A stretch of 20,207 nucleotides of DNA from CAYZJD01 sp964478455 (lineage in GTDB: Bacteria > Acidobacteriota > Terriglobia > Bryobacterales > Bryobacteraceae): contig CAYZJD010000034.1 in NCBI GenBank assembly GCA_964478455.1, positions 1 to 20,207 of the forward strand. The letters are read 5' to 3'. The notes beneath the pieces were generated by a model. The model was given only the letters and a program-made list of their open reading frames with translations, did no database searches and was not told where the DNA came from. Positions 6,545 to 13,030 of the stretch are shown here, in pieces. Position 1 is the first letter of the stretch, and each line of letters opens with the position of its first letter. The translations under genes and the position numbers were made by a program.

Positions 6545-8275
6545 CTAACCAAGCTCGTCGTCAGAAACTTCAAGTGCTTTCGGAAAGTTGAGATCGAACT
6601 GGGGAATCCCGTCGTCTTCATCGGCCCGAACAACTCGGGGAAGAGCACGGCGCTTCAGGCCCTGGCACTTTGGGACATCGGCGTCAAGAGGTGGATTGAG
6701 AAACGGAAAGGGAAGGAGACTCCGGAAAAGCGGCCGGGAGTGACCATCAACCGGCGCGACTTGATCGCGGTACCCGTTCCGGATGCGAACCTGCTTTGGC
6801 ACGGCCTTCACGTTCGCGACGTCCGGCGCGTCGACGGCAAGCCTCAAACGCAAAACATCCGCATGGACATCATCGTGGAAGGCGTCAGCGAAGGAAAGGC
6901 GTGGACGTGCGGGCTGGAGTTCGATTACGCCAACGAGGAATCCTTCTACTGCCGCCCGCTGCGGTTGTCCGAGGGCGCCGGCGTCGAGAGAATGCCCGTT
7001 CCCGAGGAGGCGTCGAAGATCAAGGTTGCCTTCCTGCCGCCGATGTCGGGGCTGGCGGCAAACGAGTACCGGTTGGATCCCGGAGCCGTGAACGTTCATC
7101 TCGGCGAGGGCCGCACGGCTGAAGTCCTCAGAAACTTGTGTTACCAGCTTTTGGACAGAAGTGGGGGGAAGACTGTCTGGGAGGCGGTGCGCACGAGAGT
7201 CCGGTCTCTTTTCGGCGTCGTGCTGGAGGACCCAAGGTACATCGCGGAGCGTGGCGAGATCGCGATGACTTACCTCGATGCAGCGGGCGCCAGGCTGGAC
7301 CTGTCTTCAGCGGGACGAGGGCTTCATCAGACCCTTCTGCTGCTCGCGCACCTGGCCTTGAATCCGGGGGCCGTGCTGCTGCTCGACGAACCGGACGCGC
7401 ATCTGGAGATCCTGCGCCAGCGACAGACCTACCAATTACTGACGGAAGCCGCAAGGGAACAGGGAAGCCAGCTCATCGCCGCCAGCCATTCGGAGGTGAT
7501 CCTCAACGAGGCCGCTGACCGGGATGTCGTTGTGGCCTTCCTCGGCAAACCCCACCGCATCGACGACCGAGGAAGCCAGTTGCTGAAGTCCCTCAAGGAT
7601 ATCGGTTACGACAAGTACTACCAGGCCGAGCAGACCGGCTGGGTACTGTTCCTGGAGGGGTCGACCGACCTGGCGATTCTGCAAGCTCTCGCCACGACGC
7701 TGGATCATCCAGCCAAAGCACTCCTGGAGCGTCCGTTTGTGGAGTATGTCCAGAACCAGCCGCAGAAGGCCCGCGACCGGTTTTACGGATTGCGCGAGGC
7801 CTGCCCCGGACTGGCTGGCGTGGCCGTCTACGATCGCCTGGAGCAAGCGCTCCCGGAGAGGCAGGAACTCACCGAGTATTCCTGGCGAAAGAGGGAAATC
7901 GAGAATTACCTTTGCCACAGAGGCGCGCTCTTGAAGTGGGCCGAGAGCGCGGGCAGCGTTTACGGAGGCGGCCCGCTGTTCGCCGTCTCGTGGGCGACGG
8001 TGATGGCTGAGGTCATCACGGAGGTGGAGCGCGCGCTAGAGACCTTGGGAAGATCGCCGTGGTCGGATGATGTGAAGGCGTCGGACGAGTTTCTCGACCC
8101 TCTGTTCAGGGCGTTCTTCAAGAAGTTAGGCCTGCCAAACCTGATGCCGAAGACCGATTATCACGTGCTGGCTCGTTTCGTCGAAGCGGACATGATCGAC
8201 GAAGAAGTGCGTACGCTACTTGACCGCATCGTCGAAGTCGCGTCGCGGGCTCGCCCGGTTGGTGCGGAAGATTAG
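6542..8275 (+). CDS. OLD-like AAA/ABC-type ATPase with degenerate C-terminal Toprim-like domain
   Basis: A 577-residue protein starting at GTG 6542; the open frame extends back to a TTG at 6503, but VLTKLVVRNFKCF is the usual beginning of this ATPase fold. The N-terminal head has Walker A GPNNSGKST (residues 28-36). The distal half has a signature-like LSSAGRG, Walker B VLLLDEPDAHLE (Asp282, Glu283) and the H-loop AASHSEVI. From ~365 a Toprim-like domain follows: FLEGSTDLAIL with acidic Glu372, then VAVYDRLE with Asp431, then WRKREIENYLC, typical of OLD-family and related ATP-dependent nucleases. The usual DxD is D-x-L here, so metal-dependent cleavage may be weakened or rearranged. OLD-type proteins act in phage defence and DNA processing, often with a UvrD-like GajB partner; none is present here. 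Its stop faces the Mth938-like gene on the other strand. Confidence 0.85.
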   Translation: MLTKLVVRNFKCFRKVEIELGNPVVFIGPNNSGKSTALQALALWDIGVKRWIEKRKGKETPEKRPGVTINRRDLIAVPVPDANLLWHGLHVRDVRRVDGKPQTQNIRMDIIVEGVSEGKAWTCGLEFDYANEESFYCRPLRLSEGAGVERMPVPEEASKIKVAFLPPMSGLAANEYRLDPGAVNVHLGEGRTAEVLRNLCYQLLDRSGGKTVWEAVRTRVRSLFGVVLEDPRYIAERGEIAMTYLDAAGARLDLSSAGRGLHQTLLLLAHLALNPGAVLLLDEPDAHLEILRQRQTYQLLTEAAREQGSQLIAASHSEVILNEAADRDVVVAFLGKPHRIDDRGSQLLKSLKDIGYDKYYQAEQTGWVLFLEGSTDLAILQALATTLDHPAKALLERPFVEYVQNQPQKARDRFYGLREACPGLAGVAVYDRLEQALPERQELTEYSWRKREIENYLCHRGALLKWAESAGSVYGGGPLFAVSWATVMAEVITEVERALETLGRSPWSDDVKASDEFLDPLFRAFFKKLGLPNLMPKTDYHVLARFVEADMIDEEVRTLLDRIVEVASRARPVGAED

Positions 8276-8344
8276 AGGAACGCGTCCGATCTCGTCCGCA
8301 TCCGGCAAGCAGAACTCGAAGGAGCCCCGCCGGCGGCCTGAACG

Positions 8345-8695
8345 TCAGCAGGTCAGGTGGAGGATGGCGTTGGTTTCCTCGGGGTTCCGGTTCAGCAGCT
8401 CGATCGCCTGGGGCGTGGGAAGAAGAAGCAGCGTGACGTGGCGGCGCGCCGCCTCCTGTTTGACCTGTTCCATCACCGGCAACGCACCGTGGGCCCCGGT
8501 CCCCACCACGAGCTGCTTGCACTTCCAGGGGATTGTTTCCTCCGCGGACAATGGCGTGTGTCCGAACTCGTCGCGGAATTGCTTCGAGATCTTCTTTGTG
8601 CGCTTGAGGACGTGCCCACGGTCGATCAGGACATCGTGTTCGTAGGTCACGCCGTCAATCCGGATCGAGCCGAAGGAGAACTTCTCGAACCGCAT
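8345..8695 (-). CDS. Mth938/DUF498-like protein
   Basis: A 116-residue cytoplasmic protein of the Mth938/DUF498 family, whose human relative NDUFAF3 helps assemble respiratory complex I; the bacterial role is unknown. The full fold is visible: MRFEKFSFGSIRIDGVTYEH, then the lysine-rich SKQFRDEFGH segment, then KQLVVGTGAHGALPVMEQV, then VTLLLLPTPQAIELLNR and the closing TNAILHLTC. The start is ATG at 8695 because GGAGG lies 5 nt before it; an ATG six codons upstream (8713) has no such signal. The gene is convergent with ATPase 1 and divergent from ATPase 2, so it is transcribed alone. TACAAT on the minus strand at 8717-8712 could be its -10, without a good -35. It is probably unrelated to the ATPases. 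Confidence 0.88.
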   Translation of the reverse strand: MRFEKFSFGSIRIDGVTYEHDVLIDRGHVLKRTKKISKQFRDEFGHTPLSAEETIPWKCKQLVVGTGAHGALPVMEQVKQEAARRHVTLLLLPTPQAIELLNRNPEETNAILHLTC

Positions 8696-8721
8696 GGACG
8701 CCTCCATCCGCATTGTACCGG

Positions 8722-8742
8722 GCGCCGCCGCGAGCGCGGCGC
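8722..8742. repeat. GC-rich hairpin in the divergent intergenic region
   Basis: GCGCCGC and GCGGCGC pair perfectly (7 bp) across a 7-nt loop, and GCGGA/TCCGC at 8762-8775 forms a second small stem. Both lie between the divergent Mth938-like gene and ATPase 2. They may be operator-like or accidental. Confidence 0.3.
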
Positions 8743-8800
8743 GGGAAAGCAGCGGAACCCGGCGGACAAATCCGCTTGCTCCCTGTTTCCCTCCAGTGGC

Positions 8801-8823
8801 GGTGTAAACTGGGAACTCCCGTG
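8801..8823 (+). promoter_or_regulatory. Leader motif copy 2, ending in the GTG of ATPase 2
   Basis: GGTGT followed by AAACTGGGAACTCCCGTG, the near-identical partner of 6521-6544. The identity stops abruptly after the GTG, so it is not a result of coding similarity between the two ATPases. TAAACT at 8805-8810 could act as a -10 element, with transcription starting at or just before the GTG. There is no good -35 and no Shine-Dalgarno. Confidence 0.5.
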
Positions 8824-9999
8824 GCCGTCGGCCAAGCCCAGATGCGGCGTCCCACCAGCAAAGCGTTGCGGTTCACGCGGCTCCACCTGCGTAACTGGCG
8901 CAACTTTCTGCGGGTGAAACTCGCGTTATCGCGGCGCGTGTTTCTGGCCGGGCCGAACGCCGCGGGCACCTCGAACCTGCTCGACGCGTTTCGGTTTCTG
9001 CACCAGCTTGCCTCGCCTGGGTGCGGCTTCCAGGCGGCGGTGGCGAGGCGGGGCGGCGTGCGACGGATGCGGTGCCTGGCGGCGCGGCAGTTCTCCGACC
9101 TGAGCCTCGTGGCCCTCATCGGTAGCGACGCCGACCCGGCCGAGTGGGAGTACGAGCTTCACTTCAACCAGGAGGACACGCCGCGGCCCCTCATCAAGCG
9201 GGAGCGGATCGTCCATCGCGGAGAGGAACTCGCCTCGCGGCCGGACGCGGAAGACGAAGCGGACGCCGAGCGGCTGCAATTGTCGGCGCTCGAGCTGGGC
9301 GGCGCGAACCGGCAACTTCGGGAGCTGACCGGTTTTCTGCGCTCGGTCCGTTACCTCCACCCGCTGCCGCAGCTCATTCGCGAGCCGGGCGCCGCGGGAG
9401 GAGGGCGGGACGATCCCCACGACCGCGATTTCCTGGAGCGAGCAGCTTCGGCGCCGGAGCAGACCAGGAAGGCGCGGCTGCGATTGATCCTGGAGGCTCT
9501 TCAGACGGCCGTTCCAAAGCTCGAGCAACTCGAGATGCGACGCGAGGCCCGCGGCCGCGTCCATCTTCGCGCGCGGTTCGAGCACTGGCGGGCCCGCGGC
9601 GCATGGCAAACCGAGGAGGAGTTCTCCGACGGCACGCTGCGTCTGATGGCGGTGCTGTGGGGCGTGCTGGAAGGCCCGGGGCCACTGCTGATCGAGGAGC
9701 CCGAGTTGTCGCTCCACGCCGGCGTGGTTCGCAGGATCCCCGACATGCTGCGCCAGTTGCAGAAACGCTCGGGTCGCCAGGTGATCGCGGCCACGCACTC
9801 CGGCGAACTGCTTAGCGAAGACGCAGTGGACCTCGCGGAGATGGTTCTGTTGATGCCGGCCGGGGAGGCCACCGCGGTCCGCCCGCCGGTGGATCAGTGG
9901 GAGGTGCGGCATTTCCTGGAGGAGACCGCGGCTCAGCAGGAGCCACCCGCCGAGGCCGCCGATCAGCTCGCGCTGTTCGAGGAGCAGGAATCCGAATGA
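8821..9999 (+). CDS. AAA family ATPase (AAA_21-like) with altered Walker A
   Basis: About 392 residues from GTG 8821, or 385 from ATG 8842. The GTG is chosen because the motif shared with ATPase 1 ends exactly there; neither start has a Shine-Dalgarno. It is an SMC/ABC-head type ATPase: LRFTRLHLRNWRNF opens the fold, followed by GPNAAGTSNLLDA where GPNxxGKS is expected, so the phosphate-binding lysine is Thr (codon ACC at 8968). The rest is well kept: FSDGTLRLMAVLW as signature, LLIEEPELSLH as Walker B, and VIAATHSGELLS as H-loop. A partner DUF4276/Toprim gene, often seen next to this family, is absent; an SDR gene overlaps the stop instead. The target is unknown. Loss of the lysine normally reduces ATP hydrolysis strongly, so this copy may bind ATP only or be a regulatory or decaying form. 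Confidence 0.85.
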   Translation: MAVGQAQMRRPTSKALRFTRLHLRNWRNFLRVKLALSRRVFLAGPNAAGTSNLLDAFRFLHQLASPGCGFQAAVARRGGVRRMRCLAARQFSDLSLVALIGSDADPAEWEYELHFNQEDTPRPLIKRERIVHRGEELASRPDAEDEADAERLQLSALELGGANRQLRELTGFLRSVRYLHPLPQLIREPGAAGGGRDDPHDRDFLERAASAPEQTRKARLRLILEALQTAVPKLEQLEMRREARGRVHLRARFEHWRARGAWQTEEEFSDGTLRLMAVLWGVLEGPGPLLIEEPELSLHAGVVRRIPDMLRQLQKRSGRQVIAATHSGELLSEDAVDLAEMVLLMPAGEATAVRPPVDQWEVRHFLEETAAQQEPPAEAADQLALFEEQESE

Positions 10000-10796
10000 C
10001 GACTGAACGCCCTCTGGCGCTGGTGACCGGCGCATCGAGCGGCATCGGGGCCACCTTCGCGCGGCGCTTGGCCGCGCGCGGCTACGACCTCGTGCTGGTG
10101 GCGCGGCGCAAGGAGCGGCTGGAGGAGCTTGCGCGAGAGATCGAAGACAACGGCGCGCGCGCCGGGGTGCTTGTCGCGGATCTCGCCGATGAGGCGGATC
10201 TCGAACGCGTGGCGGAGCACATCGGCGGGTTCGACCGCCTCGATCTGCTTGTGAACAACGCCGGCTTCGGCGCCCGCGGCCTGTTCTTCGACACGGACCT
10301 GGCAAGCCAGGACAGGATGCATCGCCTCCATGTGCTCGCCACGGTGCGGCTGACGCACGCGGCGCTGAAGGGCATGGTGGCCCGCAACAGCGGCGGCATC
10401 ATTAACGTTTCGTCGGTAGCGGCCTTCTGGGGCAGTCCGAACAGCACCAGCTACACGGCCACCAAGGCCTGGATGAACAGCTTCACCGAGGGCCTGCACC
10501 TGGAGCTGAAGAGCCGCGGCTCGGCGGTGAAGGTGCAGGCGCTGTGTCCCGGCTTCACGTACTCGGAATTCCACGACGTAGCCGGGATGGACCGGAAGGC
10601 GATCCCGGCAAGCTGGTGGATGACGGCCGAGGACGTGGTGGACGCCTCGCTGCGCGGCCTCGATGAAGGCAGGCTGATCGTGATTCCCGGCGCGCGCTAC
10701 CGGCTGATCGTGCTGCTGCGCGGCTTGATGCCGCGGTCGTGGCGGCACGCGGGCATCTTGTGGTTTGCGCGCCGTGTGCGCCGCCAAAACCGGTGA
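9996..10796 (+). CDS. SDR family NAD(P)-dependent oxidoreductase
   Basis: A 266-residue classical short-chain dehydrogenase, full length. The cofactor loop is TGASSGIG (residues 11-18), the NNAG motif is at 87-90, and the catalytic Ser140, Tyr153 and Lys157 lie in NVSSVAAFWG and SYTATKAW. RRKERLEEL after strand 2 favours NADP(H). The C-terminus is basic and hydrophobic (YRLIVLLRGLMPRSWRHA), which may touch the membrane. It most resembles the COG0300/DltE-like group of SDRs; the substrate cannot be told. The start ATG overlaps the ATPase stop (ATGA-type), indicating translation coupled to the ATPase. The last codons and the TGA lie within the left arm of a 32-bp inverted repeat, so the final residues may have been shaped by insertion of that element. 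Confidence 0.9.
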   Translation: MTTERPLALVTGASSGIGATFARRLAARGYDLVLVARRKERLEELAREIEDNGARAGVLVADLADEADLERVAEHIGGFDRLDLLVNNAGFGARGLFFDTDLASQDRMHRLHVLATVRLTHAALKGMVARNSGGIINVSSVAAFWGSPNSTSYTATKAWMNSFTEGLHLELKSRGSAVKVQALCPGFTYSEFHDVAGMDRKAIPASWWMTAEDVVDASLRGLDEGRLIVIPGARYRLIVLLRGLMPRSWRHAGILWFARRVRRQNR

Positions 10797-10863
10797 CAGG
10801 CTACGCAATCCCCGATTCCACGGGATGCTGAAATCGGGGATTGCGTAGCCTGTCACCGGTTTT
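10786..10863. repeat. Perfect 32-bp inverted repeat with 14-nt loop
   Basis: The left arm 10786-10817 (begins AAAACCGGTGACAGGCTACG) and the right arm 10832-10863 (ends GCCTGTCACCGGTTTT) are exact reverse complements; the loop is 10818-10831. The left arm contains the SDR stop codon, and the right arm ends just before the TATAAT box of the next gene. As RNA it would be a very stable hairpin ending in UUUU, able to act as a terminator in both directions. Its length and perfection are unusual for a simple terminator and suggest a REP/MITE-like intergenic element. Confidence 0.85.
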
Positions 10864-10865
10864 CA

Positions 10866-10871
10866 TATAAT
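10866..10871 (+). promoter_or_regulatory. Consensus -10 box (TATAAT) for the aldo/keto reductase
   Basis: A perfect TATAAT lies 19 bp after TTGCGT (10841-10846), which is a poor -35 inside the inverted repeat. Transcription would start near 10878, giving a leader of only about 13 nt that is almost entirely the Shine-Dalgarno-like GGGAGGGAGGG before the ATG at 10891. Confidence 0.5.
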
Positions 10872-10890
10872 CGGCCGGGAGGGAGGGAAT

Positions 10891-11841
10891 ATGAGCGTCA
10901 CGAGACGGGAGTTTCTGGGAACGATGGCGGCGGGCGCCGCGCTGGGCGCGGACGCGTGGCCGAAGCGCGTGCTGGGACGGACCGGCGAGCGCGTCACCAT
11001 CCTCACGTTCGGCTGCGGGAGCCGCTTCCTGATGTACAAGGAGGAGGACAAAGCGCTCGAAGCAGTGACCCGCGCGCTGGACCTCGGGATCAACTACCTG
11101 GACACGGCCTACAACTACGGTCAGGGCCTGAGCGAGGAGCGCGTCGGCAAGGCGCTGAAGGGGCGCCGCAAGGGCGTCTTCCTCGCCACCAAGGTGGGCG
11201 AGCGGAAGGCAGAGGCAGCAATGAGAATCGTCGAGGGCGGCCTCAAGCGGCTGCAAGTGGACCAGCTCGACCTGCTGCACATCCACAGCCTGACGGACGA
11301 GGATGACCTGGCCGCCATCGAAGCCAAGGATGGCGTGCTGAACCTGCTCTACAAGCTGCGCGACCAGAAGGTCACGCGCTTCATCGGCGTCACCTGCCAT
11401 TCCTTCCCTTCGGTGCTGAAGACGGCGATCGAGCGCCACGACTTCGATTGCGTGCAGATGGCGCTGAACGCGGCGCTTGCCGGCATGACGAACGGAGAGC
11501 GCGGGATGGTGATGAACGAGGATCTGCATCAGAGCTTCGAGACGGTGGCGCTGCCGGTGGCCAAGCGCAAGAACCTGGGCGTAATCGCGATGAAGCTCTT
11601 CGCGCAGGAGGGGCTGGTGGGGCAGGCGCCGGCCGAGAAGCTGATCCGCTACGCGCTGACGCTGCCGGTGGCGACGGCGGTGGTGGGCATGCCGAAGCTC
11701 GGGCAGATAGACGAAAACGTGCAGATCGCGCGCGCGTTCGAGCCGCTGCCGGCCGAGGAAATGCGCGCCCTCTCGCGGGAGCTTTCGCTGCGCAACAAGA
11801 CGGCGCTGGACCTCTACTTCGCGCGTCACGTAGACGCATGA
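10891..11841 (+). CDS. Tat-exported aldo/keto reductase
   Basis: A 316-residue aldo/keto reductase. The N-terminus TRREFLGTMAAGAALGADA carries the twin-arginine motif (Arg5, Arg6), so export in folded form through the Tat system is predicted. The TIM-barrel core starts at KRVLGRTGERVTILTFGCG. The catalytic tetrad is visible: Asp71 and Tyr76 in DTAYNYG, Lys101 in LATKVG, His132 in LLHIHSL. These enzymes reduce carbonyl groups with NADPH; the substrate is unknown, and periplasmic members with Tat signals are common in Acidobacteriota and Planctomycetes. A strong GGGAGGG ribosome site precedes the ATG at 10891. It has its own TATAAT box and is separated from the SDR gene by the long hairpin, so it is probably a separate transcript. 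Confidence 0.92.
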   Translation: MSVTRREFLGTMAAGAALGADAWPKRVLGRTGERVTILTFGCGSRFLMYKEEDKALEAVTRALDLGINYLDTAYNYGQGLSEERVGKALKGRRKGVFLATKVGERKAEAAMRIVEGGLKRLQVDQLDLLHIHSLTDEDDLAAIEAKDGVLNLLYKLRDQKVTRFIGVTCHSFPSVLKTAIERHDFDCVQMALNAALAGMTNGERGMVMNEDLHQSFETVALPVAKRKNLGVIAMKLFAQEGLVGQAPAEKLIRYALTLPVATAVVGMPKLGQIDENVQIARAFEPLPAEEMRALSRELSLRNKTALDLYFARHVDA

Positions 11842-12001
11842 GAATCCGTTTGGACGCTCGCGAGGCATGTTAACCGTTAGCACTGGTGACTTCCGTACTG
11901 GAGAGTACTGCCCGCTAATCCGACCAAAGCGCCTATAGGCGTGGTGTAGCCCCGGTCTTACCCTGGTCAGCAAGGACTCAAAGAGTCCTTGTGAGATCAC
12001 T
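11842..12001 (+). promoter_or_regulatory. 160-nt intergenic stretch with three small inverted repeats
   Basis: The stretch holds GTACT/AGTAC (11895-11908), the 12-bp palindrome CGCCTATAGGCG (11930-11941), and CAAGGACTC-AAA-GAGTCCTTG (11971-11991), a perfect 9-bp stem with a 3-nt loop ending 10 nt before the ATG of the next gene. No T-run follows the last stem, and no clear Shine-Dalgarno is seen. It may be an untranslated leader that controls the secreted-protein gene, or a terminator region of the aldo/keto reductase. It does not match any riboswitch class I know. Confidence 0.45.
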
Positions 12002-13021
12002 ATGATTCATTCGAACGTTCTTCTTCGCCTGGCCCTTTGTCTGCTCGCGGCGTTTGCCACGATGCCGCTTGCGGCCCAGGTGTCTTGCACATCAGAAACC
12101 ATCGTGGCCGGACCCGTGGACAATAAGGGCGAAAAGATCCACGAAACGAAGTGGGCGGCTCAATCCTTCCTGGCCCCTGGAAGTGTGTGCTTCCAGCTTT
12201 CCCAAATCACCGTGAACGTCTGCAAAGACGGCAGCCCGTCTAATCTCGTGTTCGAGATTCATGACGCATCGAGTGGAATCCCCGCGCCGGGCGCCACCCC
12301 CCTGGCTTCCGCCAGCCTGACGCCGGCAAGCGTCAGCACCGCTTGCGGGAACGGCTCCACCCTGAATTTCGAGTCCAAGACGATCACGTTCGGGACGCCG
12401 CCCTCTTTGACTGGCGGGTCGGCGTACGCCTTGCTGGTTCACCAGGCCGGGAACGCAAGCAGCGGCTCGAACTACTACCGTGTCGGCGTCCGGGAGGACA
12501 ACCCCTACGGCTTTGGCCAGTACTGCAAGTGGGAGACAAGCGCCTGGAGTTGCCCGGCCGGGCCGGGCGGCGGCCTGGACGTCCCGCTTTCCATTTGTAC
12601 GCTGCCCTGCGCTTGCAGCGGCTGCACGTACACACAAGGCTTCTGGAAGAACCACGAGGAAGGCTGGCCTGTCAGCAGCCTCCTGCTGGGCAGCAGCGCG
12701 TACACCCAAGCTCAGCTTCTGGCCATCTGGGACACACCCCCGGCGGGCAACGCGTTGATACAGTTGGCGCACCAGTTGAGCGCGGCGAAGCTCAACGCAG
12801 CCAACGGCGCATGCGTTCCCTCCTCGGTCGCCGCGGCGATGGCCGCCGCTGACGCACTGATCGGAAGCCTGGTGGTTCCGCCGTTGGGGACGGGTTACCT
12901 AGCGCCAGGAATAACGATCAGCGGCCTGGTGTTCGCGCTCGATACTTACAACAGCGGCTGCACAGCCGGAGGCCCGCCACACTGTGACGGCCCGGAGGAG
13001 TGTCCGCTGCCGCCGGAATAA
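12002..13021 (+). CDS. Secreted Cys-rich protein with TQGFWKNH domain
   Basis: A 339-residue exported protein. The signal peptide is NVLLRLALCLLAAFATMPLA (residues 5-24), ending AAQ. Residues ~30-200 form a beta-rich region (AAQSFLAPGSVCFQLSQITV ... NLVFEIHDASSGIPAPGATP) that resembles the choice-of-anchor R type domains of surface proteins. Residues ~209-320 hold the TQGFWKNH domain: TQGFWKNHEEGWP, then a TQAQLLAIWDTPPAGNALI segment, then LAHQLSAAKLNAANG, a module found in secreted proteins of several phyla with unknown function. At least a dozen Cys, including the cluster CTLPCACSGC, suggest disulfides. The C-terminus is acidic and Pro-rich with no sorting signal. It ends 9 bp from the end of the convergent ftsZ gene. 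Confidence 0.88.
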   Translation: MIHSNVLLRLALCLLAAFATMPLAAQVSCTSETIVAGPVDNKGEKIHETKWAAQSFLAPGSVCFQLSQITVNVCKDGSPSNLVFEIHDASSGIPAPGATPLASASLTPASVSTACGNGSTLNFESKTITFGTPPSLTGGSAYALLVHQAGNASSGSNYYRVGVREDNPYGFGQYCKWETSAWSCPAGPGGGLDVPLSICTLPCACSGCTYTQGFWKNHEEGWPVSSLLLGSSAYTQAQLLAIWDTPPAGNALIQLAHQLSAAKLNAANGACVPSSVAAAMAAADALIGSLVVPPLGTGYLAPGITISGLVFALDTYNSGCTAGGPPHCDGPEECPLPPE

Positions 13022-13030
13022 CGGCGCGGC

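Noticed and set aside
8696..8713. Upstream ATG for the Mth938-like gene
   Set aside because: No ribosome site precedes it, whereas GGAGG sits 5 nt before ATG 8695, where the family homology begins.
8357..8917. A 186-codon plus-strand open frame antisense to the Mth938-like gene
   Set aside because: It is the shadow of a well-recognised gene in GC-rich DNA, and its translation shows no domain-like pattern.
8926..10305. Long minus-strand open frame (459 codons) opposite ATPase 2 and the SDR
   Set aside because: The Arg/Pro/Leu-rich composition is typical of antisense frames in GC-rich genes, and both plus-strand genes carry clear motifs.
11842..12001. A known riboswitch or tRNA in the structured gap
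   Set aside because: I compared it by eye with the c-di-GMP class I core and the tRNA T-arm and saw no match; only simple hairpins can be supported.
13022..13030. A shared terminator between the convergent secreted-protein gene and ftsZ
   Set aside because: Only 9 bp (CGGCGCGGC) separate the stops; there is no stem or T-run.
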